Shown: positions 23,986 through 31,732 of the stretch, in pieces
Layout: the number at the start of each line of letters is the position of its first letter
How positions within the stretch are numbered: position 1 is the stretch's first letter
Source of the DNA: Streptomyces chryseus
Lineage (GTDB): Bacteria; Actinomycetota; Actinomycetes; Streptomycetales; Streptomycetaceae
NCBI RefSeq assembly: GCF_014650755.1
Contig: NZ_BMVO01000001.1
Coordinates: 496,001-560,000 of the forward strand
Reading direction: 5' to 3'
Length of the DNA: 64,000 nt
Position numbers and translations under genes: made by a program
Notes under the pieces: generated by a model
What the model was told of the DNA's origin: nothing
What the model saw: only the letters and a program-made list of their open reading frames with translations
Database searches by the model: none

Positions 23986-24318
23986 ATGCGCGCGAACGAC
24001 CCGGCGGCCGGACCCGCCCGCCACCACGCCCGCACCGCCGAGCGTGCGGCGAGCTGGGCCCTGGCCGTGGCCATGGGGCTGAACGCCGTCGAAGCGCTCG
24101 CCCACCCGGCGGCCGACTGGTGGCCCTGGCTGTGGCACGGCTCATGGGCCGCGTTCGTACTGACCCTGTTGGGCTGGGGTGTGGTCCGGACACGGGAGAA
24201 GGCGGCAGCCGCGCGCCACGACGGCCTGCCGGGCCCGGACCGCGCGGCCGGCCGCCGCTCTCCTACGACACCCGGACCGACCGCTTCGACCGGTCGGCGC
24301 GACCTCGCGACCCCGTGA
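23986..24318 (+). CDS. Small membrane protein of unknown function
   Basis: The ATG at 23986 with GGAAGAGGAG about 5 nt upstream is clearly the start, although the open frame extends far upstream. The 110-residue product has two hydrophobic segments: ASWALAVAMGLNAVEALAH and WPWLWHGSWAAFVLTLLGW. A polar, Pro/Arg-rich tail without features follows. The Trp-rich second helix (WWPWLWHGSW) is notable. No family is recognised and no neighbour hints at a role. Confidence 0.65.
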   Translation: MRANDPAAGPARHHARTAERAASWALAVAMGLNAVEALAHPAADWWPWLWHGSWAAFVLTLLGWGVVRTREKAAAARHDGLPGPDRAAGRRSPTTPGPTASTGRRDLATP

Positions 24319-24434
24319 CGGCGCACCCCTCGCGGCCTCGCGGCATCGCACCCCGCGGCCCCGGACCTTCGCGCCCCTGCGGCCTCGCAGCCGGGTGACC
24401 CCACTCCTCCGCGCCCCTTGACGCGGCAGCGGGG

Positions 24435-24893
24435 CTAGGCCCCGAACCAGCCGGCGGCGTCCAGTCGCAGGCCGCCCGCCGGGACCATCTCCCGCAGGGC
24501 CGCCTCCAGTTCGTCCACCCGCTGCGCGCCGAGGCGCTCGGCCCAGCCCGCCCGCAGCCGGTCGAAGATCGCGGCCGATCGCTGGAGTACGTCGACCCCC
24601 CGCGGTGTGAGCCCGACCAGCTTGCGCCGCCCGTCGTCGGGGTCGTCCGTCCGCTCGACGTACCCGAGCCGCTCCAACCGCTCGACGGTCTTGCCCGCGG
24701 CCTGCTTGGAGACCCCCAGCCGCCGGCCCAGCTCACCGGGCGTCACACCGTCCCGGCCGACCGCCTGGAGGGCGAAGCCGTACGCCGGGCGGACGTCGGG
24801 GTGGCCCTGTTCGGCCAGTTCGGCGTGCAACTCGTCGATGAACGACCGGAATCCGGCGAACAGCAGCAGCGGCAGCTCGTACCCCTCAGCCAT
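24435..24893 (-). CDS. MarR-family transcriptional regulator
   Basis: The 152-residue protein has the MarR winged helix: GVTPGELGRRLGVSKQAAGK is the helix-turn-helix, and ERLGYVERTDDPDDGRRKLV is the wing with the typical DxxDxR motif. Flanking helices form the dimer interface. The ATG at 24893 is used. A TTG at 24908 would add five residues, and the site in front of either is weak. It is divergent from an AhpD-like gene across 69 nt that contain a 14-bp inverted repeat. It therefore most likely represses itself and that gene and is released by an oxidant or a phenolic ligand, as is common in the family. Confidence 0.92.
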   Translation of the reverse strand: MAEGYELPLLLFAGFRSFIDELHAELAEQGHPDVRPAYGFALQAVGRDGVTPGELGRRLGVSKQAAGKTVERLERLGYVERTDDPDDGRRKLVGLTPRGVDVLQRSAAIFDRLRAGWAERLGAQRVDELEAALREMVPAGGLRLDAAGWFGA

Positions 24894-24898
24894 TGCGG

Positions 24899-24944
24899 AA
24901 CTCGTCAACGTGGTTTACTTTTTCGTCAATCACGTTGACGAGTT
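24899..24944. promoter_or_regulatory. MarR operator: perfect 14-bp inverted repeat
   Basis: AACTCGTCAACGTG at 24899-24912 and CACGTTGACGAGTT at 24931-24944 are exact reverse complements, separated by an AT-rich 18-nt spacer containing GTTTACTTTTTCGTCAA. The core TCGTCAA occurs again in the spacer, so several half-sites are present. The element fills the gap between the divergent MarR and AhpD-like genes. Confidence 0.85.
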
Positions 24945-24962
24945 TACCTCCAAGGAGACGCC

Positions 24963-25526
24963 TTGACCGGCAACCGGAACGACTTCTTCCCCGACCACAC
25001 CACCGAGACGGCCCCGGCCGCCGCCCGCCGCCCCATGGAGGCGACAGCGAAACGGCTGGGCTATCTGCCCGCTCCCGTCGGCCGTCTGGCCACCTCGCCG
25101 CACCTGCTCGACGGCTTTCTGAAGATCAGCGCGATCTTCGAGTCGTCGACCCTGGACCCCCTTCCCCGCGAAGTCGTGATCATGACGATCGCGACCCGCA
25201 ACGGCTGTCACGTCTGCGTCGCGATGCACACGGCGAAGCTGACCGCGCTCGGCGCGGACGCCGCTGTGATCACGTCGCTGCGCGAGGGCCGGCCGACGGC
25301 CGACGAACGCCTGGAAGCGGTACGCCGGTTCACGCTGGACGTCGTCGCCACGTCGGGCGCGGTGTCCGACGACACCCTGCGCCGCTTCCTCGGCCACGGC
25401 TACACCGCGCAGAACGCCCTGGAGGTCGTGCTCGGCATCGGCGCCTACACCATGTCCACCCTGGCCAACCGGATGACCGGCGCTCCCCTGGACGAGCAGC
25501 TCGCGGCGTTCGCCCCACAGGAGTGA
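24963..25526 (+). CDS. AhpD-like peroxidase-family protein under MarR control
   Basis: The 187-residue protein has the peroxidase motif ATRNGCHVCVAMHTAKLTAL with Cys82, Cys85 and His89, the CxxC-x3-H centre of AhpD-like proteins. The start is a TTG at 24963, chosen because AAGGAG lies 6 nt upstream. The rest is helical (REVVIMTIATRN, NALEVVLGIGAYTMSTLANR). Its divergence from a MarR regulator around a strong inverted repeat suggests induction by peroxide, disulfide or aromatic stress. It is the second protein of this superfamily in the window, and the two share little sequence beyond the motif. Confidence 0.9.
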   Translation: MTGNRNDFFPDHTTETAPAAARRPMEATAKRLGYLPAPVGRLATSPHLLDGFLKISAIFESSTLDPLPREVVIMTIATRNGCHVCVAMHTAKLTALGADAAVITSLREGRPTADERLEAVRRFTLDVVATSGAVSDDTLRRFLGHGYTAQNALEVVLGIGAYTMSTLANRMTGAPLDEQLAAFAPQE

Positions 25527-25551
25527 CAGACCGGCACGGCAGGATGGCCCC

Positions 25552-25899
25552 ATGACCACGATCAACGAGGAAGTCGTTCCGATCCTGTACGTCAAGGACG
25601 CCGGCGCCGCCGCCCACTGGTACGCCCGCCTCGGCTTCGGCAAGGAGTGGGAGCACCGCTTCGCACCGGATCTCCCCGCCTTCGTGGAGGTGGCGCGCGG
25701 GTCCGTGCGGCTGTTCCTCTCCGAGCACGAGGGGGACGCCCGTCCCGGAACGCTGGTGTATCTGCGGGTGCGGGACGTGGACGCCGTGGCAGCGGAGTTC
25801 GGCGTACCCGTCGAGGACCAGGCATGGGCGCGCGAGACGGAGCTGCGGGACCCCGACGGCAACCGGATCCGGGTGGGCACGCCGGCCGATTCCGCGTGA
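25552..25899 (+). CDS. Glyoxalase/bleomycin-resistance-fold protein
   Basis: The 115-residue protein has the paired beta-alpha-beta-beta-beta layout of the VOC superfamily. [20 protein letters not shown] opens the first module, [12 protein letters not shown] ends its sheet, and [20 protein letters not shown] opens the second, which ends in [13 protein letters not shown]. His/Glu metal ligands are only partly preserved, so a binding or resistance role is as likely as catalysis. It follows the AhpD-like gene by 25 nt on the same strand and probably belongs to the same MarR-controlled transcript. Confidence 0.88.
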   Translation: MTTINEEVVPILYVKDAGAAAHWYARLGFGKEWEHRFAPDLPAFVEVARGSVRLFLSEHEGDARPGTLVYLRVRDVDAVAAEFGVPVEDQAWARETELRDPDGNRIRVGTPADSA

Positions 25900-26071
25900 G
25901 GCGCGGCGGTCGGCCCCCGTACGTCGCGGTCCGCCCCTGTTTGGCCATGGAGATACCTACGAATCACGAAGAGGTCTGAACGAGCCGCGAACGGCTTCCG
26001 TATGGAACGGAGCGCTTCTCCCCTGCCGGGACCCCCCTTACCTTCACCCGGCAACGAAGCAGAGGAGTTCC

Positions 26072-27652
26072 ATGCGACGCGCATCTAGAAAACGTTCCAC
26101 GCTGGCGAACCGGGCGATTGCCGCATCGGCCGCTCTGATCCTGGGCGGGGGTGGACTGCTCGCGGTGAATGTCTACGCATCCGCAGGTGAAGGCTGGTCC
26201 AATCCTGAACCGGCTCAGTCCGGTCAGCTTCGGAACACCGGCCAGCAGATGTCGACCATTGACTGCCCGGAGGTGGCGAACGACCTGCCCCAGGAAGTAC
26301 CCGATTCGGCGCGCCAGGAAGTCGACCGGGAGCTGGCGGCCCTCGACTCCCAGATCACGGACGCGTACAAGCGATTCGCCGATTCGCAGGAGCAGATCGC
26401 CCAGGACCCGAACCTCGCGCAGAACGCGATTCTCGGGCCGCTGAAGGACAAGCGGCTGGCATCCATCGACCGCATCACCCTCGCGTACGACCGCGAGGGC
26501 GAACGCCCCGAGGGCCTCGAAAGCCTCGCCCCCTGCGCGCTGCGCGCCGACGACAACGGAGGGGTCGGCGACGACGGGCAGGACGGCGGCGGCAACGGCG
26601 ACGGCCAGGGCGACAACGCCGGCCAGGACAACGGCCAGGGCGGTGACCAAGGTGCCGACCAGGGCGGCGATCAGGGTGCCGACCAAGGCGGTGACCAGGG
26701 CGACGGCAACGGTGACGGCGGCCAGGACGACGGCGGCCAGAACAACGGCAACGGCGGGCAGGCCGGCAACGGCCCCAACGCCGCCGACTTCGTCGACATC
26801 CAGTCCGTGCAGCCGAACGTCCAGCAGCCGCCCCAGCAGCGCGGCGCCTCCCGAGGCCAGTTCGTCACCAACTGCGGGACGAACGAGAACGGCAAGTTCA
26901 ATCCCGACAACGTCATCGTCGCCCCGGGCGTGAGCAACGGCGCGCACCACATGCACGACTACGTCGGCAACCAGGCCAATGACGCCTTCGCCAGCGACGA
27001 CGACCTGGCCCGCGGGCAGACCACCTGCCAGAACCAGGGCGACAAGTCGACGTACTACTGGCCCGTCCTGCGCCTGCAGAACGGCCAGAACGAGGCCGAC
27101 GCCAATGCCGACGGCGGCGGCAAGGACAGCAACGTGGGCGAGATCCAGACGCCCACCGAGGTCTCCCTGAAGTTCGTCGGAAGCCCCGTCAGCAAGGTCA
27201 CCGCGATGCCCCGGTTCCTCCGGATCATCACCGGTGACGCCAAGGCGTTCACCAATGGCGACGCCAATGCCAACGCGTCCTGGAGCTGCACCGGATTCGA
27301 GGACCGCCAGCTCAAGGACAAGTACCCGATCTGCCCCGAAGGCAGTCAGGTCGTCCGTACCTTCAACTTCCAGAGCTGCTGGGACGGACAGAACACCGAC
27401 AGCGCCAATCACCGCACCCATGTGGCGTTCGCACAGGAGAACGGTGCGTGCCCGAACGGATTCCGTGCCATTCCGCAGCTGGTGCAGCGGATCGTGTACG
27501 ACGTCCCGCCCGGGCCGGGCTTCGCGGTCGACTCGTTCCCCGAGCAGCTCCACAAGCCGGGCACCGACCACGGTGACTTCATCAACGTCTTCAACAGCCA
27601 GCTGATGAAGAAGGTGGTGGCCTGCGTGAACGAGGGGCGCCAGTGCACCTGA
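26072..27652 (+). CDS. Secreted DUF1996 protein with acidic repeat linker
   Basis: The 526-residue protein has a signal peptide (basic [14 protein letters not shown], then [19 protein letters not shown]). It also has a helical region with two Cys, and a long linker (about residues 165-235) made of repeats such as GGDQGADQ and [13 protein letters not shown]. The C-terminal DUF1996 domain has GRFV-like RGQFVTNCG, the conserved [11 protein letters not shown] histidine motif, and several Cys pairs likely to form disulfides. DUF1996 proteins are widespread in actinobacteria and fungi and have no established activity. The His-rich motif suggests metal binding or hydrolysis. The start ATG has AGAGGAG upstream, and a 13-bp hairpin ends the gene. 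Confidence 0.9.
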   Translation: MRRASRKRSTLANRAIAASAALILGGGGLLAVNVYASAGEGWSNPEPAQSGQLRNTGQQMSTIDCPEVANDLPQEVPDSARQEVDRELAALDSQITDAYKRFADSQEQIAQDPNLAQNAILGPLKDKRLASIDRITLAYDREGERPEGLESLAPCALRADDNGGVGDDGQDGGGNGDGQGDNAGQDNGQGGDQGADQGGDQGADQGGDQGDGNGDGGQDDGGQNNGNGGQAGNGPNAADFVDIQSVQPNVQQPPQQRGASRGQFVTNCGTNENGKFNPDNVIVAPGVSNGAHHMHDYVGNQANDAFASDDDLARGQTTCQNQGDKSTYYWPVLRLQNGQNEADANADGGGKDSNVGEIQTPTEVSLKFVGSPVSKVTAMPRFLRIITGDAKAFTNGDANANASWSCTGFEDRQLKDKYPICPEGSQVVRTFNFQSCWDGQNTDSANHRTHVAFAQENGACPNGFRAIPQLVQRIVYDVPPGPGFAVDSFPEQLHKPGTDHGDFINVFNSQLMKKVVACVNEGRQCT

Positions 27653-27662
27653 TCCCGCGGTA

Positions 27663-27697
27663 GGGACCCCGCCGCAGGACCCCCGCGGCGGGGTCCC
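27663..27697 (+). terminator. Terminator of the DUF1996 gene
   Basis: GGGACCCCGCCGC and its exact complement GCGGCGGGGTCCC flank a 9-nt loop, 10 nt after the stop. Confidence 0.85.
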
Positions 27698-27771
27698 CGC
27701 CGCACCGCCCCCCACAGCAGTCCCCGCCCAGGGCGGCCGTCCCCCACCGGCCGCCCTTTCCCTTCGCGCGG

Positions 27772-28227
27772 TCAGCTCCCGTGGTGGCCGGAGTGCTCCT
27801 CCTCCTTGCCCCCGCCGCCGCTCTCCCCGGAGTGGTGCGAGGAGGTCTCCACCGTCCCGCCGAGCTCCCCCCGCAGTGCGGTGAGCACCTTCTGGTCGCC
27901 CACCGCGACCCACTTCCTGCCGACCAGGTACGCCCCGCCGTAGTCCTTGGCCTCGTTGATCCACTCGCGCTGTCCGCGGTCGGTCGCGAAGGTGGCCAGC
28001 ACATAGCGGCCGTCGTCGGTCCTGCAGTTCGCCTGACGCAGTTCCTTGGCGTCCGTCTGGATGTTCGGCTCGCACGCGACCTTCGCGGCGAGCTGTTCCA
28101 GGCTGCCCTTCGCCGTCTCCGGCACGGGCTTCTCTTCGTTCTCGCCCGCTCCGCAGCCCGTTGTGAGCAGGGCCAGAACGGCTATGGCGGAGGCGGCGTT
28201 CGCTGTACGTCGGCGTTGGTTGCGCAT
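27772..28227 (-). CDS. Small lipoprotein, unknown function
   Basis: The 151-residue protein starts MRNQRRRTANAASAIAVLAL and has a lipobox ending LLTTGC, so Cys25 would be lipidated and the protein anchored outside the membrane. The mature part contains two further Cys (KVACEPN and ANCRTD) likely paired, and GRYVLATFATDRGQREWINE. The C-terminus is His/Gly/Glu-rich (ESGGGGKEEEHSGHHGS), a possible metal-binding tail. The frame is open upstream, but the ATG at 28227 gives the only sensible signal peptide. It is divergent from the GH89 gene. Confidence 0.82.
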   Translation of the reverse strand: MRNQRRRTANAASAIAVLALLTTGCGAGENEEKPVPETAKGSLEQLAAKVACEPNIQTDAKELRQANCRTDDGRYVLATFATDRGQREWINEAKDYGGAYLVGRKWVAVGDQKVLTALRGELGGTVETSSHHSGESGGGGKEEEHSGHHGS

Positions 28228-28415
28228 CTGCCCATCGTGCCCCGTTGGGCCACACGGTGGGGCGGATACCAACACATCGCACGCCCCGTTGCCGCGCCCC
28301 CGCACCGTCGTTAACGTGCGCACGGGCGGGCCCTGTCACCCCGCCGGCCTCGCCGTTCCCGGCCTCGCCATCTCCGCCTGCGCCGTCCCCGCCCGCCCCA
28401 CCGAGGAGCGCCCCG

Positions 28416-31400
28416 ATGACCGACCGCCTGTCGCGACGCACGCTGCTGGGCACGGCCGGGGCGGTCGGCGTCGCGGCCGCGGTCGGCGGGCATACTCCCG
28501 CCATGTCCGCCCCCCGGCCCCGAGCCGCGGCCGCCGCCTCCCTGGAGGCCGCCCGCGCCGCCCTGGAACGGCTGCTGCCCGACCACGCCGCGCAGTTCCA
28601 CCTCACCGCGCTCACCGGCGGCGACGGCGACCGCTTCCGCGTGGACGGCGTCACCGGCCGCGTCGAGGTGGCGGGCACCACCCCCGCCGCCGTGCTCACC
28701 GGCGTCCACTGGTACCTCAAGTACGCGTGCGGGGCGCACCTCTCCTGGTCCGGCACCCAGCTCGGCCTCCCCCGGCGCCTCCCCGCGCCCCGCGCCCCGC
28801 TGGAGCGCTCGGCCACCGTCCCGCACCGCTTCGCGTTCAACGACACCCACGACGGTTACACCGCGCCGTACGCCGACTGGCCGCGCTGGGAGCGGATGAT
28901 CGACGTACTCGCCCTGCACGGCTGCAACGAGGTGCTGGTGACGACCGGCCAGGAGGCCGTCTACCACCGCCTCCTCAAGGACTTCGGCTACTCCGACACC
29001 GAGGCCCGCACCTGGCTGCCCGCCCCCTCCCACCAGCCCTGGTGGCTGCTGCAGAACATGAGCGAGTACGGCGGCCCGCTCTCCCCCGAGCTCATCGCCA
29101 AGCGCGCCGCCCTGGGCCGGCGCGTCGCCGACCGCATGCGCGAGCTCGGCATGGCGCCCGTCCTCCCCGGTTACTTCGGCACCGTCCCCGACGGTTTCGC
29201 CGCCCGCAACCCCGGCGCCCGCACCGTCCCGCAGGGCACCTGGCTGGGCCTGCGCCGCCCCGACTGGCTCGACCCGCGCACCGCCTCGTTCCGCGAGGTG
29301 GCGGCGTCCTTCTACCGGCACCAGCACGAACTCTTCGGTCCTGTGCGGCACTTCAAGATGGACCTGCTGCACGAGGGCGGCTCGGCGGGCGACGTGCCCG
29401 TGGCCGAGGCCGCCCGCGCCGTCGAGACCGCCCTGCGGGCCTCGCGCCCGGGCGCCACCTGGGTGATCCTCGGCTGGCAGGCGAACCCGCGCCGGGAACT
29501 GCTCGACGCGCTCGACAGGAAGCACCTGCTCGTCGTGGACGGCCTGTCGGACCACGAGAGCGTCACCGACCGCGAGAAGGACTGGGGCGGCGCCCCGTAC
29601 GCCTTCGGCACCATCCACAACTTCGGCGGCCGGACGACGATCGGCGCCAAGACGCATGTGTGGACCGAGCGTTTCACCGCCTGGCGCGACCGCCCGGGGT
29701 CCGCCCTCGTCGGCACCGCCTACATGCCGGAGGCCGCCGAGCGGGACCCGGCGGCGCTGGAGCTGTTCTCGGAGCTGGCGTGGCGCCGGGAGGCGGTGGA
29801 CCGGACGCGGTGGTTCGAGGGGTACGCCGACCTGCGCTACGGGGGCCGCGACGCGTCGGCGCGCGCCGCGTTCGCCGTGCTGCGCGAGACGGCGTACCGC
29901 ACCACCAGCCGCGACGGCCGCCCGCACGACTCGCTCTTCGCCTCCCGCCCCAGCCTGACCTCGTCCTCCGGCACGGAGTACTCGGCGCACCGGCCCGCCT
30001 TCGACCCGGCGGAGTTCGACAAGGCGTTCGGCGCGCTGCTCGGCGTACGGGAGCCGCTGCGCCGCTCGGACGCGTACCGCTACGACCTCACCGACCTGGG
30101 CCGCCAGGCGCTCGCCCACCGCTCCTGGCAGCTCCTGCCGCAGCTCAAATCGGCGTACGGGCGCGGCGACCTGACCGCCTTCCGCGCCCTCGCCGCGCTG
30201 TGGCTCAAGGTGATGCGGCTGAGTGAGGACATGGCGGGGGCGCACCGGGCGTTCCTGCTCGGGCCGTGGCTGGAGGACGCCAAGCGCATGGCGTCCTCGC
30301 CGGCGGAGTCGGAGCAGCTGGAACGGACGGCACGCGTCCTGATCACCACCTGGGCCGGCCGCTCCGCCGCGGACGGCGGGCGCCTCGCCAACTACGCCAA
30401 CCGCGACTGGCAGGGCCTCATCGGCGACTTCCACCTGCCGCAGTGGCAGGCGTACCTGGAGGAGCTGGAGGACGCGCTGGCGGCGGACCGCGCGCCGAAG
30501 ACGTTCGACTGGTACGCCGTCGAGGAGGCGTGGACGCGCGGGCGCACGGCGTACCCGCTGCGCCCGCCGCACGACGCGTACCGCACGGCGCGGCGCGTCC
30601 ACGACGTGCTGGCCCGCGCGCCCCACCAGGGCGCGGTCACGGTCACCGCGGTCCCGGCCGCCCTGCCGCCCGGCGGCTCCGCGCTGCTCACCGCCGCCTT
30701 CCGCAACATGAACGGTCTGCGGGCGACCGGCCGCGTGGACTTCGCGCTCACGGGCGTCGAGGCACGGCCGGAGGGACCGGAGTCACTGGCGTCCGTGCCG
30801 GCGGCGGGCTCGGGGACGGCCTCGTGGCGCGCGAAGGCCCCCGCCGGGCCGCCGGCCGCTCCGCTCACGCCGCTGCCGTACGAGCTGAGCACGTCGTACG
30901 GTCCCGAGGGCGAGCCACGGGTCACCTCCGTCCAGCAGGGCAGCCTGTACGTCGCCGGGCCGCTGGACGCGGGCTGGCGGACGTACACGAACAACGGCGC
31001 CGTCTTCGGGCAGCTGGCGGACCGGTACGGGATCAACGGCGGCGGCGACGACCTGTGGAAGGCCACCGCGCATTTCGGGGCGCTCTACCGGCAGGGGGCA
31101 CTGCGGGACGGGGGCGGTGTCGTGGTGCGGGTGGACGCGCAGGAGGTGACAGGTGCGTGGGCGCGGGCCGGCCTCGTGGTCCGCGACAGCCTCGGTACGC
31201 CGGGCGCCCCCGGCTTCCTCAACCTCGCGGTGACCCCGGCGAACGGCGTGGTGCTGTCGTACGACTCGGACGACGACGGCACGCTGGACACCTACCGGCG
31301 CGTCACCGGCGTCGGGGCACCGGTGACACTGCGGCTCTCGCGGGCCGGTGACCAGTACACGGGCGCGTACTCGGCGGACGACGGGGTGACGTGGCGGACG

Positions 31401-31529
31401 GTGGCGAGGGTCACGGTGCGGGGCGGGGCGCGGGACGGCGCCCAGGACGCCGGGATGTTCATGAGCGCGGCGCACGGGGGGAGCGGGGCGCGGGGAACGG
31501 TCGAGTTCAGCGGGTGGGGCACGTCCTGA
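28416..31529 (+). CDS. Tat-exported GH89 alpha-N-acetylglucosaminidase with C-terminal beta domain
   Basis: The 1037-residue protein has a twin-arginine signal (MTDRLSRRTLLGTAGAVG). An NAGLU-type N-domain follows, then the GH89 catalytic core: DTHDGYTAPYADWPRWERMI, LALHGCNEVLVTTGQEAVY, LGMAPVLPGYFGTVP, FKMDLLHEGG (probable general acid Glu) and GTIHNFGGRTT. An all-helical C-domain (about residues 500-740) comes next. The last 190 residues, from DAGWRTYTNNGAVFGQLADR onward, are a concanavalin-like beta-sandwich (DUF1349-like), probably for glycan binding. GH89 enzymes release terminal alpha-linked GlcNAc, known from mucins and heparan sulfate. The ATG has GAGGAG upstream. In Streptomyces the substrate is unclear and might be alpha-GlcNAc on wall polymers or host glycans. 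Confidence 0.88.
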   Translation: MTDRLSRRTLLGTAGAVGVAAAVGGHTPAMSAPRPRAAAAASLEAARAALERLLPDHAAQFHLTALTGGDGDRFRVDGVTGRVEVAGTTPAAVLTGVHWYLKYACGAHLSWSGTQLGLPRRLPAPRAPLERSATVPHRFAFNDTHDGYTAPYADWPRWERMIDVLALHGCNEVLVTTGQEAVYHRLLKDFGYSDTEARTWLPAPSHQPWWLLQNMSEYGGPLSPELIAKRAALGRRVADRMRELGMAPVLPGYFGTVPDGFAARNPGARTVPQGTWLGLRRPDWLDPRTASFREVAASFYRHQHELFGPVRHFKMDLLHEGGSAGDVPVAEAARAVETALRASRPGATWVILGWQANPRRELLDALDRKHLLVVDGLSDHESVTDREKDWGGAPYAFGTIHNFGGRTTIGAKTHVWTERFTAWRDRPGSALVGTAYMPEAAERDPAALELFSELAWRREAVDRTRWFEGYADLRYGGRDASARAAFAVLRETAYRTTSRDGRPHDSLFASRPSLTSSSGTEYSAHRPAFDPAEFDKAFGALLGVREPLRRSDAYRYDLTDLGRQALAHRSWQLLPQLKSAYGRGDLTAFRALAALWLKVMRLSEDMAGAHRAFLLGPWLEDAKRMASSPAESEQLERTARVLITTWAGRSAADGGRLANYANRDWQGLIGDFHLPQWQAYLEELEDALAADRAPKTFDWYAVEEAWTRGRTAYPLRPPHDAYRTARRVHDVLARAPHQGAVTVTAVPAALPPGGSALLTAAFRNMNGLRATGRVDFALTGVEARPEGPESLASVPAAGSGTASWRAKAPAGPPAAPLTPLPYELSTSYGPEGEPRVTSVQQGSLYVAGPLDAGWRTYTNNGAVFGQLADRYGINGGGDDLWKATAHFGALYRQGALRDGGGVVVRVDAQEVTGAWARAGLVVRDSLGTPGAPGFLNLAVTPANGVVLSYDSDDDGTLDTYRRVTGVGAPVTLRLSRAGDQYTGAYSADDGVTWRTVARVTVRGGARDGAQDAGMFMSAAHGGSGARGTVEFSGWGTS

Positions 31530-31732
31530 GGGGCGCCCGCGGCCTCCCCGGAGTGCGCCGGTTCGCGGCAACCATGGCAGCCCGTCCGGCGTGTGCCGGG
31601 GGCTCGCCCCGGGTTTCGGGAAGGTGCGGGCCGGGGTCAGTGCCGCGGGCAACCCGCACCGGCGCCACAGGCGGACCCGCACGGCGCGCGCCCGCGAGGT
31701 GACCATCGGAGGATTCGCTCGTTCTGCTGAAC

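Noticed and set aside
23617..24318. Longer 233-codon start for the small membrane protein
   Set aside because: The strong GGAAGAGGAG site is directly before the ATG at 23986, and the upstream part is Arg/Pro noise.
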